From Hippopus hippopus (lineage: Eukaryota; Mollusca; Bivalvia; Cardiida; Cardiidae): DNA of 64,000 bases. The stretch covers positions 15,217,565-15,281,564 of the forward strand of contig OX328107.1 of the NCBI GenBank assembly GCA_946811185.2, given 5' to 3'. A program made the position numbers and the translations under genes. Of this stretch, positions 40,779-51,498 are shown in pieces. The notes under the pieces were generated by a model. It had not been told where the DNA came from, made no database searches, and worked only from the letters and a program-made list of their open reading frames with translations. Positions within the stretch are counted from its first letter, which is position 1; the number at the start of each line of letters is the position of its first letter.

Positions 40779-41138
40779 ATGCCTATATTAAATTTTAATC
40801 GTGTAGATCATGAAAAATACAATAGTGCTACTATTGAAATAACAGGCGCTTCTTTAAACATAGAAGAAGATTGTGATATCCTCGAAATTAATAAAACGAA
40901 ATATAGTTATAAAAAAGCTGTTGTGAAGTTATCTTCTGAAAAGGTAACCAAGATGAAAGAGATTGAGGAAAAGGTGAATAAATATTTAAAAAATCAGGGT
41001 ATACCTGAAATAAAACTTGTATACGGTAATAAAGTTTATCCTAAAACTAGTGTGGATACCGCAAAAAGCATTAAACTTCGAGGTGTGTTTGTTAATACTC
41101 TTAATAAGTCTTTTCCCCAGCTTTGGTTTGAAATTTAA
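40779..41138 (+). CDS. 119-aa unknown virion-cluster protein
   Basis: No family recognised. Mixed alpha/beta with SATIEITGASLNIEEDCDIL and a C-terminal FPQLWFEI. Conserved-looking position just before the capsid gene. AT-rich upstream. Confidence 0.6.
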   Translation: MPILNFNRVDHEKYNSATIEITGASLNIEEDCDILEINKTKYSYKKAVVKLSSEKVTKMKEIEEKVNKYLKNQGIPEIKLVYGNKVYPKTSVDTAKSIKLRGVFVNTLNKSFPQLWFEI

Positions 41139-41190
41139 GTAACACAATTATAATTTTTATTTCATTTAAAAATTATAATCACTATATAAA

Positions 41191-42474
41191 ATGGACATTT
41201 TAAGAATCACTGAACCAATCTTAAAAGATGATAGTATTGTTGAGTATGAACACCATGAGTATGAACCAATCACTGGTACCAATCTTAACAACCCAGGAGA
41301 AATTAGGATTAACATTGAGACTCAAGATATTTTTACTCATCCTAGTGAAAGTTATTTACTTTTTGTAGGTGAATTAGTAAGAAGTGATAATGGAGCAGTT
41401 TATCATGCTAACACTAATATTTCTTTAACAAACAATGGTCTCATGTATCTTTTTAAAAGTATTAAGTATCAACTTTCGGGTATGGAGATTGAAACTGTAT
41501 TGAATCCTGGTCAGGCTACTACAATGCTTGGTTTGTTAAAATATCCGGATGATTTCTCTAAATCACAAGGGTTAAATCAATTGTGGTATAAAGATACAGC
41601 AGCTAATGCTGGTGCCGAAAACGCTGGTTTTATTGTAAGAAGAGATTATATTATTAATAACCCTCTTCCAAGAGGTACCTTTAGCTTCAGAGTTCCATTA
41701 AAACATATATTTGGTTTTTGTGATGATTATGATAAGATATTGTATGGAATGAAGCAAACTCTCACATTAACGAGAAGTGATGATAATGATGCAGTCTTTC
41801 GAGATGGTGCTGCTCCTGCTGATGGTAGAATTAATTTACTTAAAATATCTTGGTTTATACCTCATGTGTTACCCTCAGATGAAGAGAAAATGCAACTTTA
41901 TAAAATTATTGAGAAAAAAGAAAAAATACCGGTTGGATATAGAATGAGGCAGTGCGACTCTGTTGCGGTTCCCGTGGCAACATCATTTAGCTGGAGACTT
42001 GGTATCAGATCATCACCTGAAGTGCCACGTTTTATCATTGTTGGTTTTCAAACTGGTAAAAGCGGTGATCAACAACAAAATCCAGCCATATTTGACCATA
42101 GAAACGTTAATAACATTTATGTTACGTTAAATTCTACTAGATATCCCGCTGTTGATTATAATCTCAGTTTTACCGCAAACCAATTTAGTAGAGTGTATGG
42201 GGACGCTTCTCTATTTAGGTCTAAGTTTTATAACATAAATGAAATGGTGTCAAACCCTAACATTACTCCCGCAGATTATAAAACCCTTTATCCTTTGTTT
42301 TTGTTTGATGTTTCTAAACAGAGTGAGAAATTAAAATACTCTGTCACTGATATCCAAATCAAAGTGAGTTTTACTGAAAATGTGCTTGCAAATACAGAGG
42401 CATATGCTGTTATTATTAGTGATAGGTTAATTAACTTCCAGTCTGATGGAAATAAAATGAGTGTAGTGTATTAA
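41191..42474 (+). CDS. MCP: Major capsid protein, double-jelly-roll type (427 aa)
   Basis: N-terminal EIRINIETQDIFTHPSESYL, NGLMYLFKSIKYQLSGMEIE and later VPLKHIFGFCDDYDKILYG, LTRSDDNDAVF and KISWFIPHVLP follow the hexon-like pattern of Polinton/adintovirus MCPs; the C-terminal EAYAVIISDRLINFQSDGNK closes the second barrel. Length fits a compact DJR capsid. TATATAAAATGG at the start. The element 3 counterpart (60570-61877) is divergent but shares layout. Confidence 0.85.
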   Translation: MDILRITEPILKDDSIVEYEHHEYEPITGTNLNNPGEIRINIETQDIFTHPSESYLLFVGELVRSDNGAVYHANTNISLTNNGLMYLFKSIKYQLSGMEIETVLNPGQATTMLGLLKYPDDFSKSQGLNQLWYKDTAANAGAENAGFIVRRDYIINNPLPRGTFSFRVPLKHIFGFCDDYDKILYGMKQTLTLTRSDDNDAVFRDGAAPADGRINLLKISWFIPHVLPSDEEKMQLYKIIEKKEKIPVGYRMRQCDSVAVPVATSFSWRLGIRSSPEVPRFIIVGFQTGKSGDQQQNPAIFDHRNVNNIYVTLNSTRYPAVDYNLSFTANQFSRVYGDASLFRSKFYNINEMVSNPNITPADYKTLYPLFLFDVSKQSEKLKYSVTDIQIKVSFTENVLANTEAYAVIISDRLINFQSDGNKMSVVY

Positions 42475-42495
42475 GATTTTTCTTTTTATATAAAA

Positions 42496-42834
42496 ATGAT
42501 AAAGGTTACAGATTTAAAAAAAATTCTTAAAGAAAATAATATAAATTTCTACTCATACTGGAATAAAAAGCGTTTAGTTGAGTTGGTGAAAGAATATGGA
42601 TTGTTTCCGAGTGAATCACCTAAAGAAGAAAAAAGTAAAGACTCTAAGTTTGATAGATTACGTACCATTATGAAAAATCCTAAGAAAGTTAGTTTAGAGG
42701 ATGTTGAAACTGGAGAAATAAAAACCTTTCCATCAATTTATAAGGCAGGCCAATTTATAGACCGTAGTCCACAAACGATTGAGAATTGGAATGGAAGGGT
42801 TTGGAAAGATAAATATAAGATTAATGTTCATTAA
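42496..42834 (+). CDS. SAP plus NUMOD1-like DNA-binding protein (112 aa)
   Basis: Residues 1-35 (VTDLKKILKENNINFYSYWN then KKRLVELV) match a SAP helix pair. Residues 68-110 (DVETGEIKTFPSIYKAGQFI then RSPQTIENW) resemble the NUMOD1/HTH module that accompanies homing endonucleases. No nuclease domain is attached. Possibly binds element DNA. Convergent with the 83-aa gene. Confidence 0.68.
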   Translation: MIKVTDLKKILKENNINFYSYWNKKRLVELVKEYGLFPSESPKEEKSKDSKFDRLRTIMKNPKKVSLEDVETGEIKTFPSIYKAGQFIDRSPQTIENWNGRVWKDKYKINVH

Positions 42835-42838
42835 TTTT

Positions 42839-43090
42839 CTAAATTTTCCAACTCCATTTTTTTACTATTTCTTTATTTAAATCTGGTTTAATACCATTAC
42901 TAACAAGTCTTTCAACTATCTCATGTTTAAGTAATTGTTTTGGCCCTTTTTTACCACGTATTCTGGTTACCTTGGTTTCACATAATTCTACTAATTCAAG
43001 TCTAGTATATCTTTTCATAAATTCTGCTTTATCATTTATTTCATATTTATTAGTAGTATATCTTTTCATAAATTCTATTTTATCATTCAT
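42839..43090 (-). CDS. 83-aa SAP-like protein with N-terminal duplication
   Basis: Lone minus-strand gene in the right half. The N-terminus repeats NDKIEFMKRYT / NDKAEFMKRYT (a 45-bp direct repeat). The C-terminus RLELVELCETKVTRIRGKKG and LLKHEIVERLVSNGI resembles a SAP-type helix-extended-helix. TATATAAAATG at the start. Role unknown. Confidence 0.58.
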   Translation of the reverse strand: MNDKIEFMKRYTTNKYEINDKAEFMKRYTRLELVELCETKVTRIRGKKGPKQLLKHEIVERLVSNGIKPDLNKEIVKKWSWKI

Positions 43091-43179
43091 TTTATATATA
43101 TTAATAAGATTAATATATATATATAATTTTCAAAAAAATTTTTGATGATAAGATAAGAAAATTATATTTACTTTATAAA

Positions 43180-46100
43180 ATGTCATGGTTTAACAGAATT
43201 TCTAATATAGCTAGAAGAGCTGCATCAAATGTTGGGAGGGCCGTAACGAATGTTATACCTCAATCAATCCAACGTAGAATCAATAATTTTACTAATTGGT
43301 TAACTGGTAATGTTGAAGAAAACCAATTACCACAAGTTTTTAATGAAATTGTTCAGAATGTTAGAGAGAATTATCCACCAAGAGCCCCATTTGAGGTTAG
43401 AATAGAGCGCTCAGCATTTAGAGAGTATGCTAATCAATATGTTATAGAGGGTAGAGGAAATTATAACCCACAAAGATTTTTCGCAGAAACGTGGACGCCT
43501 CTTATAAATACTCTTCGAAATAATTTACAAACAAAGGTTAAACTTGTACTTAGGTGTAAAATGTGGTTAATGACAGATATTGACCAAGGCCCCAAGGAGC
43601 GTGCCTTTCATAGTAGTCAACATTTAAATTTAAACAGGGAAGAAATAGAGGATTTATTGAATACAATGATAGATGAAGTTTTAGAAAATTTAGCTAATTT
43701 CCAAAGAGAAGGTAGTGGTTGGACTTTTGGAAGTATTGTAAAACTAGAAATACATACAAACATTTATGACCCTTTAAGAGCTCATGGTTGGTTATCCTTA
43801 CCAAGATGGATTGCTACCAAACAAGCAGTTATTAATATGCAAAACAAAAATGATAATAAATGTTTTTTATGGGGTGTTTTAAGAGGGCTTAATCCAAAAG
43901 AAATTCACCCAGAAAGAGTTGATAAAGCTTTGAAAGAAAAAGAAAGTAGTTTAAATATGGATGGAATCGTTTACCCTGTTTCTTTTAAGGATATCAATAA
44001 GTTTGAAAAACAAAATCCTGAAATTAGTGTAAATGTATATGGGTATCAGGAAGGAATAAAAAACACTATTTATCCTTTAAGAGTTACCAAAGAGGAAAAA
44101 GATAAACATGTTGACCTTCTTTTTATTAAAATTGGGGAAAACACACACTACGCTCTTATAAATGATTTCCATAGATTAATTAGAAGCCAATTAACAAAAA
44201 ACCATAGACATATAGAAATTTGTAAACGATGTTTAAATCATTTCACTACTACAGAACTTTTAGAAAAACATAAAAAATATTGTAATGAATTCGAGCCTAT
44301 TAGTTTAGAAATGCCAAAACCAGGTGAAAAGTTAACTTTTAAAAATTATTGTCGAAAATTAACGATTCCCTTTAGTGTATATGCTGATTTTGAAAGTGTT
44401 TTAAAACCTATGCAAACATGCCAACCAAACCCAGAAAAAAGTTATACTACACAATATCAACAACATATACCTTGTAGTTTTTATTATATTATAAAATGTT
44501 TTAATGATAATGTTATGTCACCTATAGTAAGAAGTTATGTTGGAGAAAAAGCTGATGAAAAATTTATAGATTATTTAGAAAATGATATAAAAGAAATTCA
44601 TCAACAATATCACCAAAAACCAAAACCTATTATAATTACACCAGAGGAAGAAAAAGAATATAAAAAAGAAACACATTGTTGGATATGTAATGAAGAATTC
44701 ACTGATGATGTTAGAAATTGTAAGGTAAGAGACCATTGTCATTTTACGGGTAAATATAGGGGCGCCGCACACAATGAATGTAACCTAAAGGCTAAAAATC
44801 CTAACTTCACACCTGTATACCTTCATAATCTTAGTGGATATGATGCTCATCTTTTTATTAAATGCCTTGGTAAATCTGAAGGGAAAATTGACTGCATTCC
44901 AAACAATGAAGAGAAATATATTAGTTTTAGTAAAGATATTTGGGTTGGAAAAAATATAAAACATAAAATTAGATTTCTTGATAGCTTTAAGTTTATGAGT
45001 TCTAGTTTAGATAAGCTTTCGAGTAACTTAGAAGAAAACCAATTAAAAATTTTATCGAGATATTTTAATGCTAATGAGTTGCCTTTGGTTAGGAGAAAAG
45101 GAGTTTTCCCTTATGAATATTTAGATTCATTTGATAAACTTAAAGAAGAGAAATTACCACCTAAAAAAGCATTTTACTCTAGTTTAAACAAAGAAGGAAT
45201 TAGTGATGAAGATTATGCTCATGCACAAAAGGTTTGGAAAACTTTTAACATGAAAACGTTGAAGAATTACTTAGAACTTTACAATAAAATAGATGTATTG
45301 CTTCTAGCGGATGTTTTTGAGAACTTTAGAGATGTTTGTCGTGAAAACTATGATTTAGACCCTAGTTGGTATTTCACTGCTCCTGGTTTAGCTTGGGATG
45401 CAGCATTAAAAATAACTGAAATAAGTCTAGAACTTTTAAGTGATGTTGACATGCTTTTAATGTGTGAAAAGGGTATTAGAGGAGGTGTTAGTATGTGTAG
45501 TAAAAGATATGCAAAAGCAAATAATAAGTATATGGGTAATATGTATGACCCTGGTAAACCATCGAACTATTTAATATATGTTGATGCAAATAGTCTTTAT
45601 CCTTGGGCAATGAGTAAACCACTTCCTACTCATGGATTTAAATGGATGAAAGATGGGGAATTAGAAAAATGGTATAAATATACATGCATATTAGAAGTAG
45701 ATTTAGAATATCCAAAAGAATTACATGATTTACACAACAACTTTCCTTTAGCACCTGAACGTTTAAAAATAGACAAAGTAGAAAAACTTATTCCGAATTT
45801 AGGTAATAAAAAGAATTATGTTATTCATCATGAAGCTTTAAGAACATGTATTGAATTAGGTTTGAAACTTACTAAAATACACCGAGGAATTAAATTTGCA
45901 GAAAGTCCTTGGTTAAAACCATACATTGATAAAAATATTAGTTTAAGAAAAGCATCAAAAAATGATTTTGAGAAAGATTTTTTTAAGTTAATGAATAATT
46001 CAGTTTTTGGTAAGACTATGGAAAACCTTAGAAATAGGGTAAATATAGAATTAGTTAATAATGAGGAGCGTTATAGGAAATTAATAGCAAAACCAAACTT

Positions 46101-46744
46101 TGACCGTAGAACAATATTTAATGAAAATTTATCAGCGGTACATATGAAAAAAACTGTTTTAAAATATGATAAACCTATTTATTTAGGATTAAGCATTTTA
46201 GACATTAGTAAAACACATATGCAAAAAACTTATTATAAATATTATAAAGCTAAATATGGTGAAAAGGTTAACTTGTGTTATACTGATACGGATAGTTTTA
46301 TTCTCGAAATAGAAACTGAAGATTTATATAAGGATATGGAAAAAGATGTGAATGAAATATTTGACACAAGACCATCCCTTAAAAAATGATTGTAATGCTA
46401 GAGTAGTAGGAAAGTTTAAAGATGAGTTAGGTGGTAAAATTATGACTGAATTTGTTGGTTTAAGAGCAAAAATGTATGCTTATAAAACTTTAGATGGTAA
46501 GGAAGATAAAAGATGTAAAGGTATTAAAGGGTCAGTTGTTAAAAATGAGTTAAATGTTGATAATTATAAAGAGTGTTTATTTACAAAAGATGACCAATAT
46601 AGAAAAATGGTAAACTTAAGAAGTAGTTATCATGAAATTTATACTGAGGAATTAAATAAAAAAGCGTTGAGTTCAAATGATGATAAAAGGTTTGTTTTAG
46701 AAAATAATATTAATACTTTAGCTTGGTGGCATTATGAAATATAA
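43180..46744 (+). pseudogene. POLB: Protein-primed DNA polymerase B with one frameshift
   Basis: First frame 43180-46389 (1069 aa), continued in the next frame to 46744. N-terminal amphipathic segment, OTU-like NDNKCFLWG ... HYALI (about 224-330), C2H2 finger CKRCLNHF (about 348), Exo I YADFESV (about 402), endonuclease VII-like Cys/His insert CWICNEEF ... RDHCHFTGKYRGAAH (about 500-535), Exo II HNLSGYDAHLF (about 550), Exo III NKIDVLLLADVF (about 702), Pol A YVDANSLYP (about 800), Pol B NNSVFGKTMENL (about 940), Pol C YTDTDS (about 1034). The break lies between FDT and DHPL at about 46362-46375, after all catalytic motifs, and is not in a homopolymer. The C-terminal 120 residues are in the second frame. 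Confidence 0.9.
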
Positions 46745-46772
46745 TTTAATTTCATAGATTAAATTATATTTA

Positions 46773-47276
46773 TTAAAAACCTTCCTCACTATTTTTAAAT
46801 ATTTGCTTTTTTATATTATTTGTTAATCGCATAGGTTTTTTTCTCATTTTTTTAAATAAATCTGATGAAAATCTACTACAATCATTAATATCATCAAAAA
46901 TATACATTACAATTTTGTATATTAATTGGTTTCTAGTTAATTTTTTATCTAATTTAATTCCTAAATTTCTTTTACATATACATAATATTTCTTTTTTTGA
47001 ATTGTTTCTATAAATATAAATATCATCCCAAAATTTAATCTTATAACTATTATTTAGTCTAAACATAGGGTCTATAGAATCTAAAATACTATTTACATAA
47101 TTAGATAAAAGCATTGCAAATTTTACTAAAATTTCTTTGTCCGAAATTAAGTTTTTAAATTTATTTTTAGCTATATCCATGTTTATCAAATTCTCTTCCA
47201 TGTTATCTATAGCCTTCATTAAACCCTCATCTTTATCTAAGTTTAACTCTTTTAAAAACTCTTTTAATGGTTCCAT
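46773..47276 (-). CDS. 167-aa unknown TIR-adjacent gene
   Basis: Begins MEPLKEFLKELNL, echoing the MESLKELNLHTNE start of the gene at the other TIR, so the two terminal genes may have begun as one inverted duplication. The rest (ILDSIDPMFRLNNSYKIKFW, KEILCICKRNLGIKLD) is unfamiliar, helical and basic toward the end. Read inward from the right TIR promoter, convergent with PolB. Confidence 0.6.
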   Translation of the reverse strand: MEPLKEFLKELNLDKDEGLMKAIDNMEENLINMDIAKNKFKNLISDKEILVKFAMLLSNYVNSILDSIDPMFRLNNSYKIKFWDDIYIYRNNSKKEILCICKRNLGIKLDKKLTRNQLIYKIVMYIFDDINDCSRFSSDLFKKMRKKPMRLTNNIKKQIFKNSEEGF

Positions 47277-47283
47277 TTTTTTT

Positions 47284-47634
47284 AATTAATTTATGACTTA
47301 AAATTTAAAAAATTCAAAAAAATGTTTCCACTTCTTTATTTTTGAATTTATGGTAAAATGATTATAGTAATTATATAGTCCCTCATGCATAGACTTATCT
47401 TGCGTTGACACATGGGGGGCCCCACACATTAGTTGATGCGTTGGTTAATGAATAAATCAATGCGTTGATGATGAAATTTATTTTTTCTTTAAAATTATGA
47501 GGAAATAGATTTTTCATACAAAAATCGTATGTGCAAACTGGGACTATATGTTTTTTCTGGGACCAAATTATAGAATTTTTTTAGAATTTTTTTAGAATTT
47601 TTTTGGTCTAGCGGGGTACAATATATATACTACT
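47284..47634. repeat. Right TIR of element 2 (351 bp)
   Basis: Inverted copy of 30716-31066, ending 8 bases before the start codon of the 167-aa gene on the minus strand. Confidence 0.92.
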
Positions 47635-47640
47635 GGAAAA
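47635..47640. repeat. Right target-site duplication of element 2 (GGAAAA)
   Basis: Identical to 30710-30715. The flanks on both sides together form one family C host hairpin, so the empty site was a MITE. Confidence 0.88.
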
Positions 47641-50600
47641 GGAAAAAATGCTGGTATTCGGTATTTTTTCCTTTGTCTCTCCTTGTCCCACAATGTTGTC
47701 TATCTTTTCAAAGATAAGTTTCAGATTTTGAGTCGCATGTAGTGGCCGTCGTGACATGTCAAAATAAAACAGTTTTGAAAGCTGCCTTAAAACTGATATT
47801 CGAGAACGTAACTTGGAAAGCATGTTGTTATTCGGCCTCTCATACACTGACTTCTTTTCCAGATAGATTGTTTATGTATGTAATATATAGGTTGTTATGA
47901 AAAAAAAAACAAAGCAATCTTTCAGTTTGTCGCGATTCGAATGGTTTATTTCCTAAAACTAACGTGAAAAAGAACATGCGATGCTGTATAAAGGGCATTT
48001 TTGCTTTTGACAGCCTTCGTCCTCTGAAAATAAAACACCTAAAAAATGTCTTATATTAGCCATGTTCTGTGAAAACGGAGGTTAATGCATCTGCGAAAAA
48101 TATCGACCCAGGTCAGTCTGCGCAGCCCGGGCAGGCTGACCTGGGCCGAAACTTTTCGCTATTGGTCAATTTTTTGTATGTCAAAGGACCAGTCTACTTC
48201 ATGATTAAATCGGTTGTTTATGAAAATGACTATCGTGAATCCATAATTATGTGATGACTGGCCTGGTATCATGTTTCACAAAGATACATTAAGCCCCCTT
48301 TTGCCAGAGCATGGCTCATAAATTTGGTTAAACAAGGCAATGTTTGTCAAAAAACTGCGACTCGTAATAAAGAGAGGGTTTATTTGCTAAAATAGACGTA
48401 AAAACACGAGATGCTGGGATCAAACGGGCAGGTGTAAGTACTGATAGTCAAATCTATTGTACGTTGAAAAGTAATTCAATTTTAGGTTCGAATTGGCCCG
48501 AGGCATGTATTGAGAACAGCTTTCGTCCATATAATTATGTAAGCTTACATTGGCAACTGTGGCAACATAGACTGCAAAATTGAAGCATTTTTGTACAAAG
48601 ATGAATTTTCGAATGAATTTCCTACTTCTTCCTATTTTTTATTTTCTTTTTATAATTTTTGAGTTGAAAAACTCACAGAAAGGTTATTAAAAAATAAACT
48701 TGACGAAATTCGTTACACCCAAACGAAACATTAATTATTTCATTTATTATTTATTTTGAGATGTGTAACGGATTTCGCCAAGTCTGCGACGAAAAAAAAA
48801 TCGAGCGACCAAACACATGCAAGCAAGCAAGCAAGCAAGAAAGAAAGAAAGCAAATGGGGGGAAGTTTTATGATCTACCTGACTTTAAACCCGACAATAA
48901 ATAAGAGGTCAGACATAGGTCAAAGTTGAAGGATGCAATCAAACAGTGACAAAAGTGGAAAAGAAAAACTTTTAAACAATCTACTCTTCGTAACCTTTCA
49001 CCAAACAACGAAATATTACACTTGTCCAAACAGACAGCATTTGAAGATGACAAATTTAACGTAACATCAAAGCTGAGATGTGTCTTTAGAAGAGTTGAAA
49101 ACATTGTGTAAAAAAGGAGAAAATGCTGGTTTTCAAAAGGTTTCTCTCCTTCATGGTTATTCAAACCAGGGATCGTGTAGTAAATTGTTCAACTATTTGC
49201 CCTTCTGGTCTAGGTCTTTGTTAGTCAAACACACAACTTGGAGCGAAGTCAATATTTGGTAAATTTGTATTCCGATTTCTAAGGTTTTCATATCGTTTCA
49301 GCTTTTAATCGTGTACTACTGTTAAAACTCTTTATCAAACAGTTTCGCGTTTATACGACACTGACGATGGCGGCTTTTGAAAACTTTACGGGAAAAGGTA
49401 ACCAGCTTTTTCTCCCTTTCCTACAATGTTTTCTCCTTTCCAATGGCAAATTCCATCACTTGAGCCACATTTTATCTGTCTTGCGAAAATTCTCTCACTT
49501 AGAACAAAATAAATTTTTCTTGTCTGGCAAAGAGTTAAAGGACATGTTAAGACTTTTTCAGCGAATATTTTTTTTTAAACACTATTAAATGAGGCAGGCT
49601 CTATGAAGAGGGGCTTTAATGTATATGCAAGAAGTTTTGACCAATGTCAGCCTGCACAATCCGCTCAGGCTGACATGAGTGAGAACTTTTTGCTATTTGT
49701 AAATCTTATGAATGTCCAAGGACCATTCTACCTCCATATCCAGTCAATGTTCATACTAAATGGATTTTATGATCCCTTATTGTGTGGTGTCTTGCTTGGT
49801 TTAATGCATTAGGGGGATGCATTTAGTGCCCTTTTACCAGAACATGGCTCAAATACTTCGGAAAAGGAGAAAAATGGACCATGCCGGTAACCATCCTTTT
49901 TTTTTCCAACAATGCCTTTACCTCTTTCAAAGACGTATCTCCTTATTAGAAGCAAATTAATCTGTCGTCTGCGAATGCTTTCAATCAACACAAGTCCAGA
50001 AAATCTGGTAAAAGGTTAGGGTAATTCAAATGGAGAGCAGTACATGTATGACTGCCGATGAATAAGTAGAACCTAAATCTTCTGTATCTGTGTTTGCTCC
50101 GGGCTTTTCCCACTGACTCTTTACCAGATGGTGAAAAAAAATTTAGACTCATCAAAAATAAATCTTAGGGTGCTAAGCGCTTCTCAGAGACCTTTTGCAG
50201 ACACTGTAGATCAAGGTCAGACTGCACAGAACGTGCAGTCTGATCTTTGATCTACACTGTCCGATAACGAGATATTTATTCACCCAAAATTAACTTTGAA
50301 ATAGCAAGATTCAGGTTTTGATTATCGACTCAAAAGTTTCATTTAACTTATTTTGCAGGTGAAGGGTTATACCATTTGCAGACAATATAAACATGGATCA
50401 AGCAATGAGATTTGTCTTTGAATGGGAAAAATCATTGTGGAAAAAGGATAAAATGCTTGTTACTTGCGTTATTTTCTTTTTCCCACATCTTTTTTTTTTC
50501 CAAAGGTCGTCTTTTTCAAGAGAACTGTAAACTTGGAAAATTTTTTGTTTTGTAAAAGGTTAGGGAACGGACAATGTATTAACCCCTAGGTTGCTAAAGC

Positions 50601-51297
50601 ACAACTCGGGACCTTTTGTGGACAGTGTAAATCAAGATCAGACTGCACAGAACGTGCAGTCTGATCTTGGATCTACACTGTCCGAAAAAGACATTTTTTT
50701 CCCTAAAGAAATACCTTTGAAATGGTAATTTGGGGATTTTTACTACCGGCTTAAGAGTTTTATTTCACTTATTTTGCATGATAAAGGTTATGACATACCA
50801 ATAACTCGTGTCGCTTTGTCTTGCGTTTAGCAGCATATCTTTTCAAATAAAACGTCCTTTGCAAAGTCGTCTGCGGTAATCTTGTAACATAGAGTAACGA
50901 ATATACCTTTTACCACATTATTCCGTGTTTTAGGACCCTGATGTAGACGGCTTTTGAAATAATTTGCGAAAAGTGAATGCTTGTTACCAGCATTTTCTCC
51001 ATTTCCGAATATTTTGTACCCTATCATAGAGAGACCAAATCTTTTAAGTCATCGATGATTTTATATATCGTTTGTAAATACTTTGAATTTTTAACAGTCT
51101 AAGATATTGTTGTCTGATGAACAGTAAAACTTCCATAATGATTTGCTTTAGCTGTGTACGCTCGTTGGAAAAGACGGAAACATTTTTTAAAACGTTTTAT
51201 TATAAAAAGACAACTTTTTTCGGATTGTCTCTTGATCTCTTGTTGAGTCATTCACCGTAAGTTTCCGAAAACACTTGCATTCACTAATTTTTTCCGA

Positions 51298-51299
<2 letters not shown>

Positions 51300-51338
<39 letters not shown>

Positions 51339-51345
51339 CAGCCAG
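51300..51345. repeat. CTAT microsatellite
   Basis: About eleven CTAT units followed by CCAG/CCAT units; a second CTAT run lies at about 51470-51500. Confidence 0.92.
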
Positions 51346-51464
51346 CCATCCAGCCAGCCATCCAGCCATCTATAGTATCCGCACGTTCGTTCCTCCGTAT
51401 GTCTTTATCAGTCAGTCTGTCCCAGCGTTTGTCTGACCATAAATCAGTCCACTTTTCATTTCGC

Positions 51465-51498
<34 letters not shown>

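Larger units (their letters stand above)
30716..47634. mobile_element. Element 2: 16.9-kb near-complete Polinton/Maverick (adintovirus-like)
   Basis: Perfect 6-bp target duplication, AGTAGTATATA tips and 351-bp inverted repeats. It carries the full hallmark set: protein-primed PolB, RVE-type integrase with chromodomain, adenain-like protease, A32-type ATPase, double-jelly-roll-type major capsid, penton-like protein and core proteins, plus PLA2-like, fibre, SAP and RING genes. Two frameshifts (PolB, PLA2-integrase) make autonomous activity doubtful. It is much more AT-rich than its surroundings. Most genes have a TATA-like AT-rich motif running into the start codon. Confidence 0.95.

Noticed and set aside
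46352..46744. Separate 130-aa gene starting MKYLTQ
   Set aside because: It is the C-terminal part of PolB in a shifted frame; its ATG lies inside the upstream reading frame.
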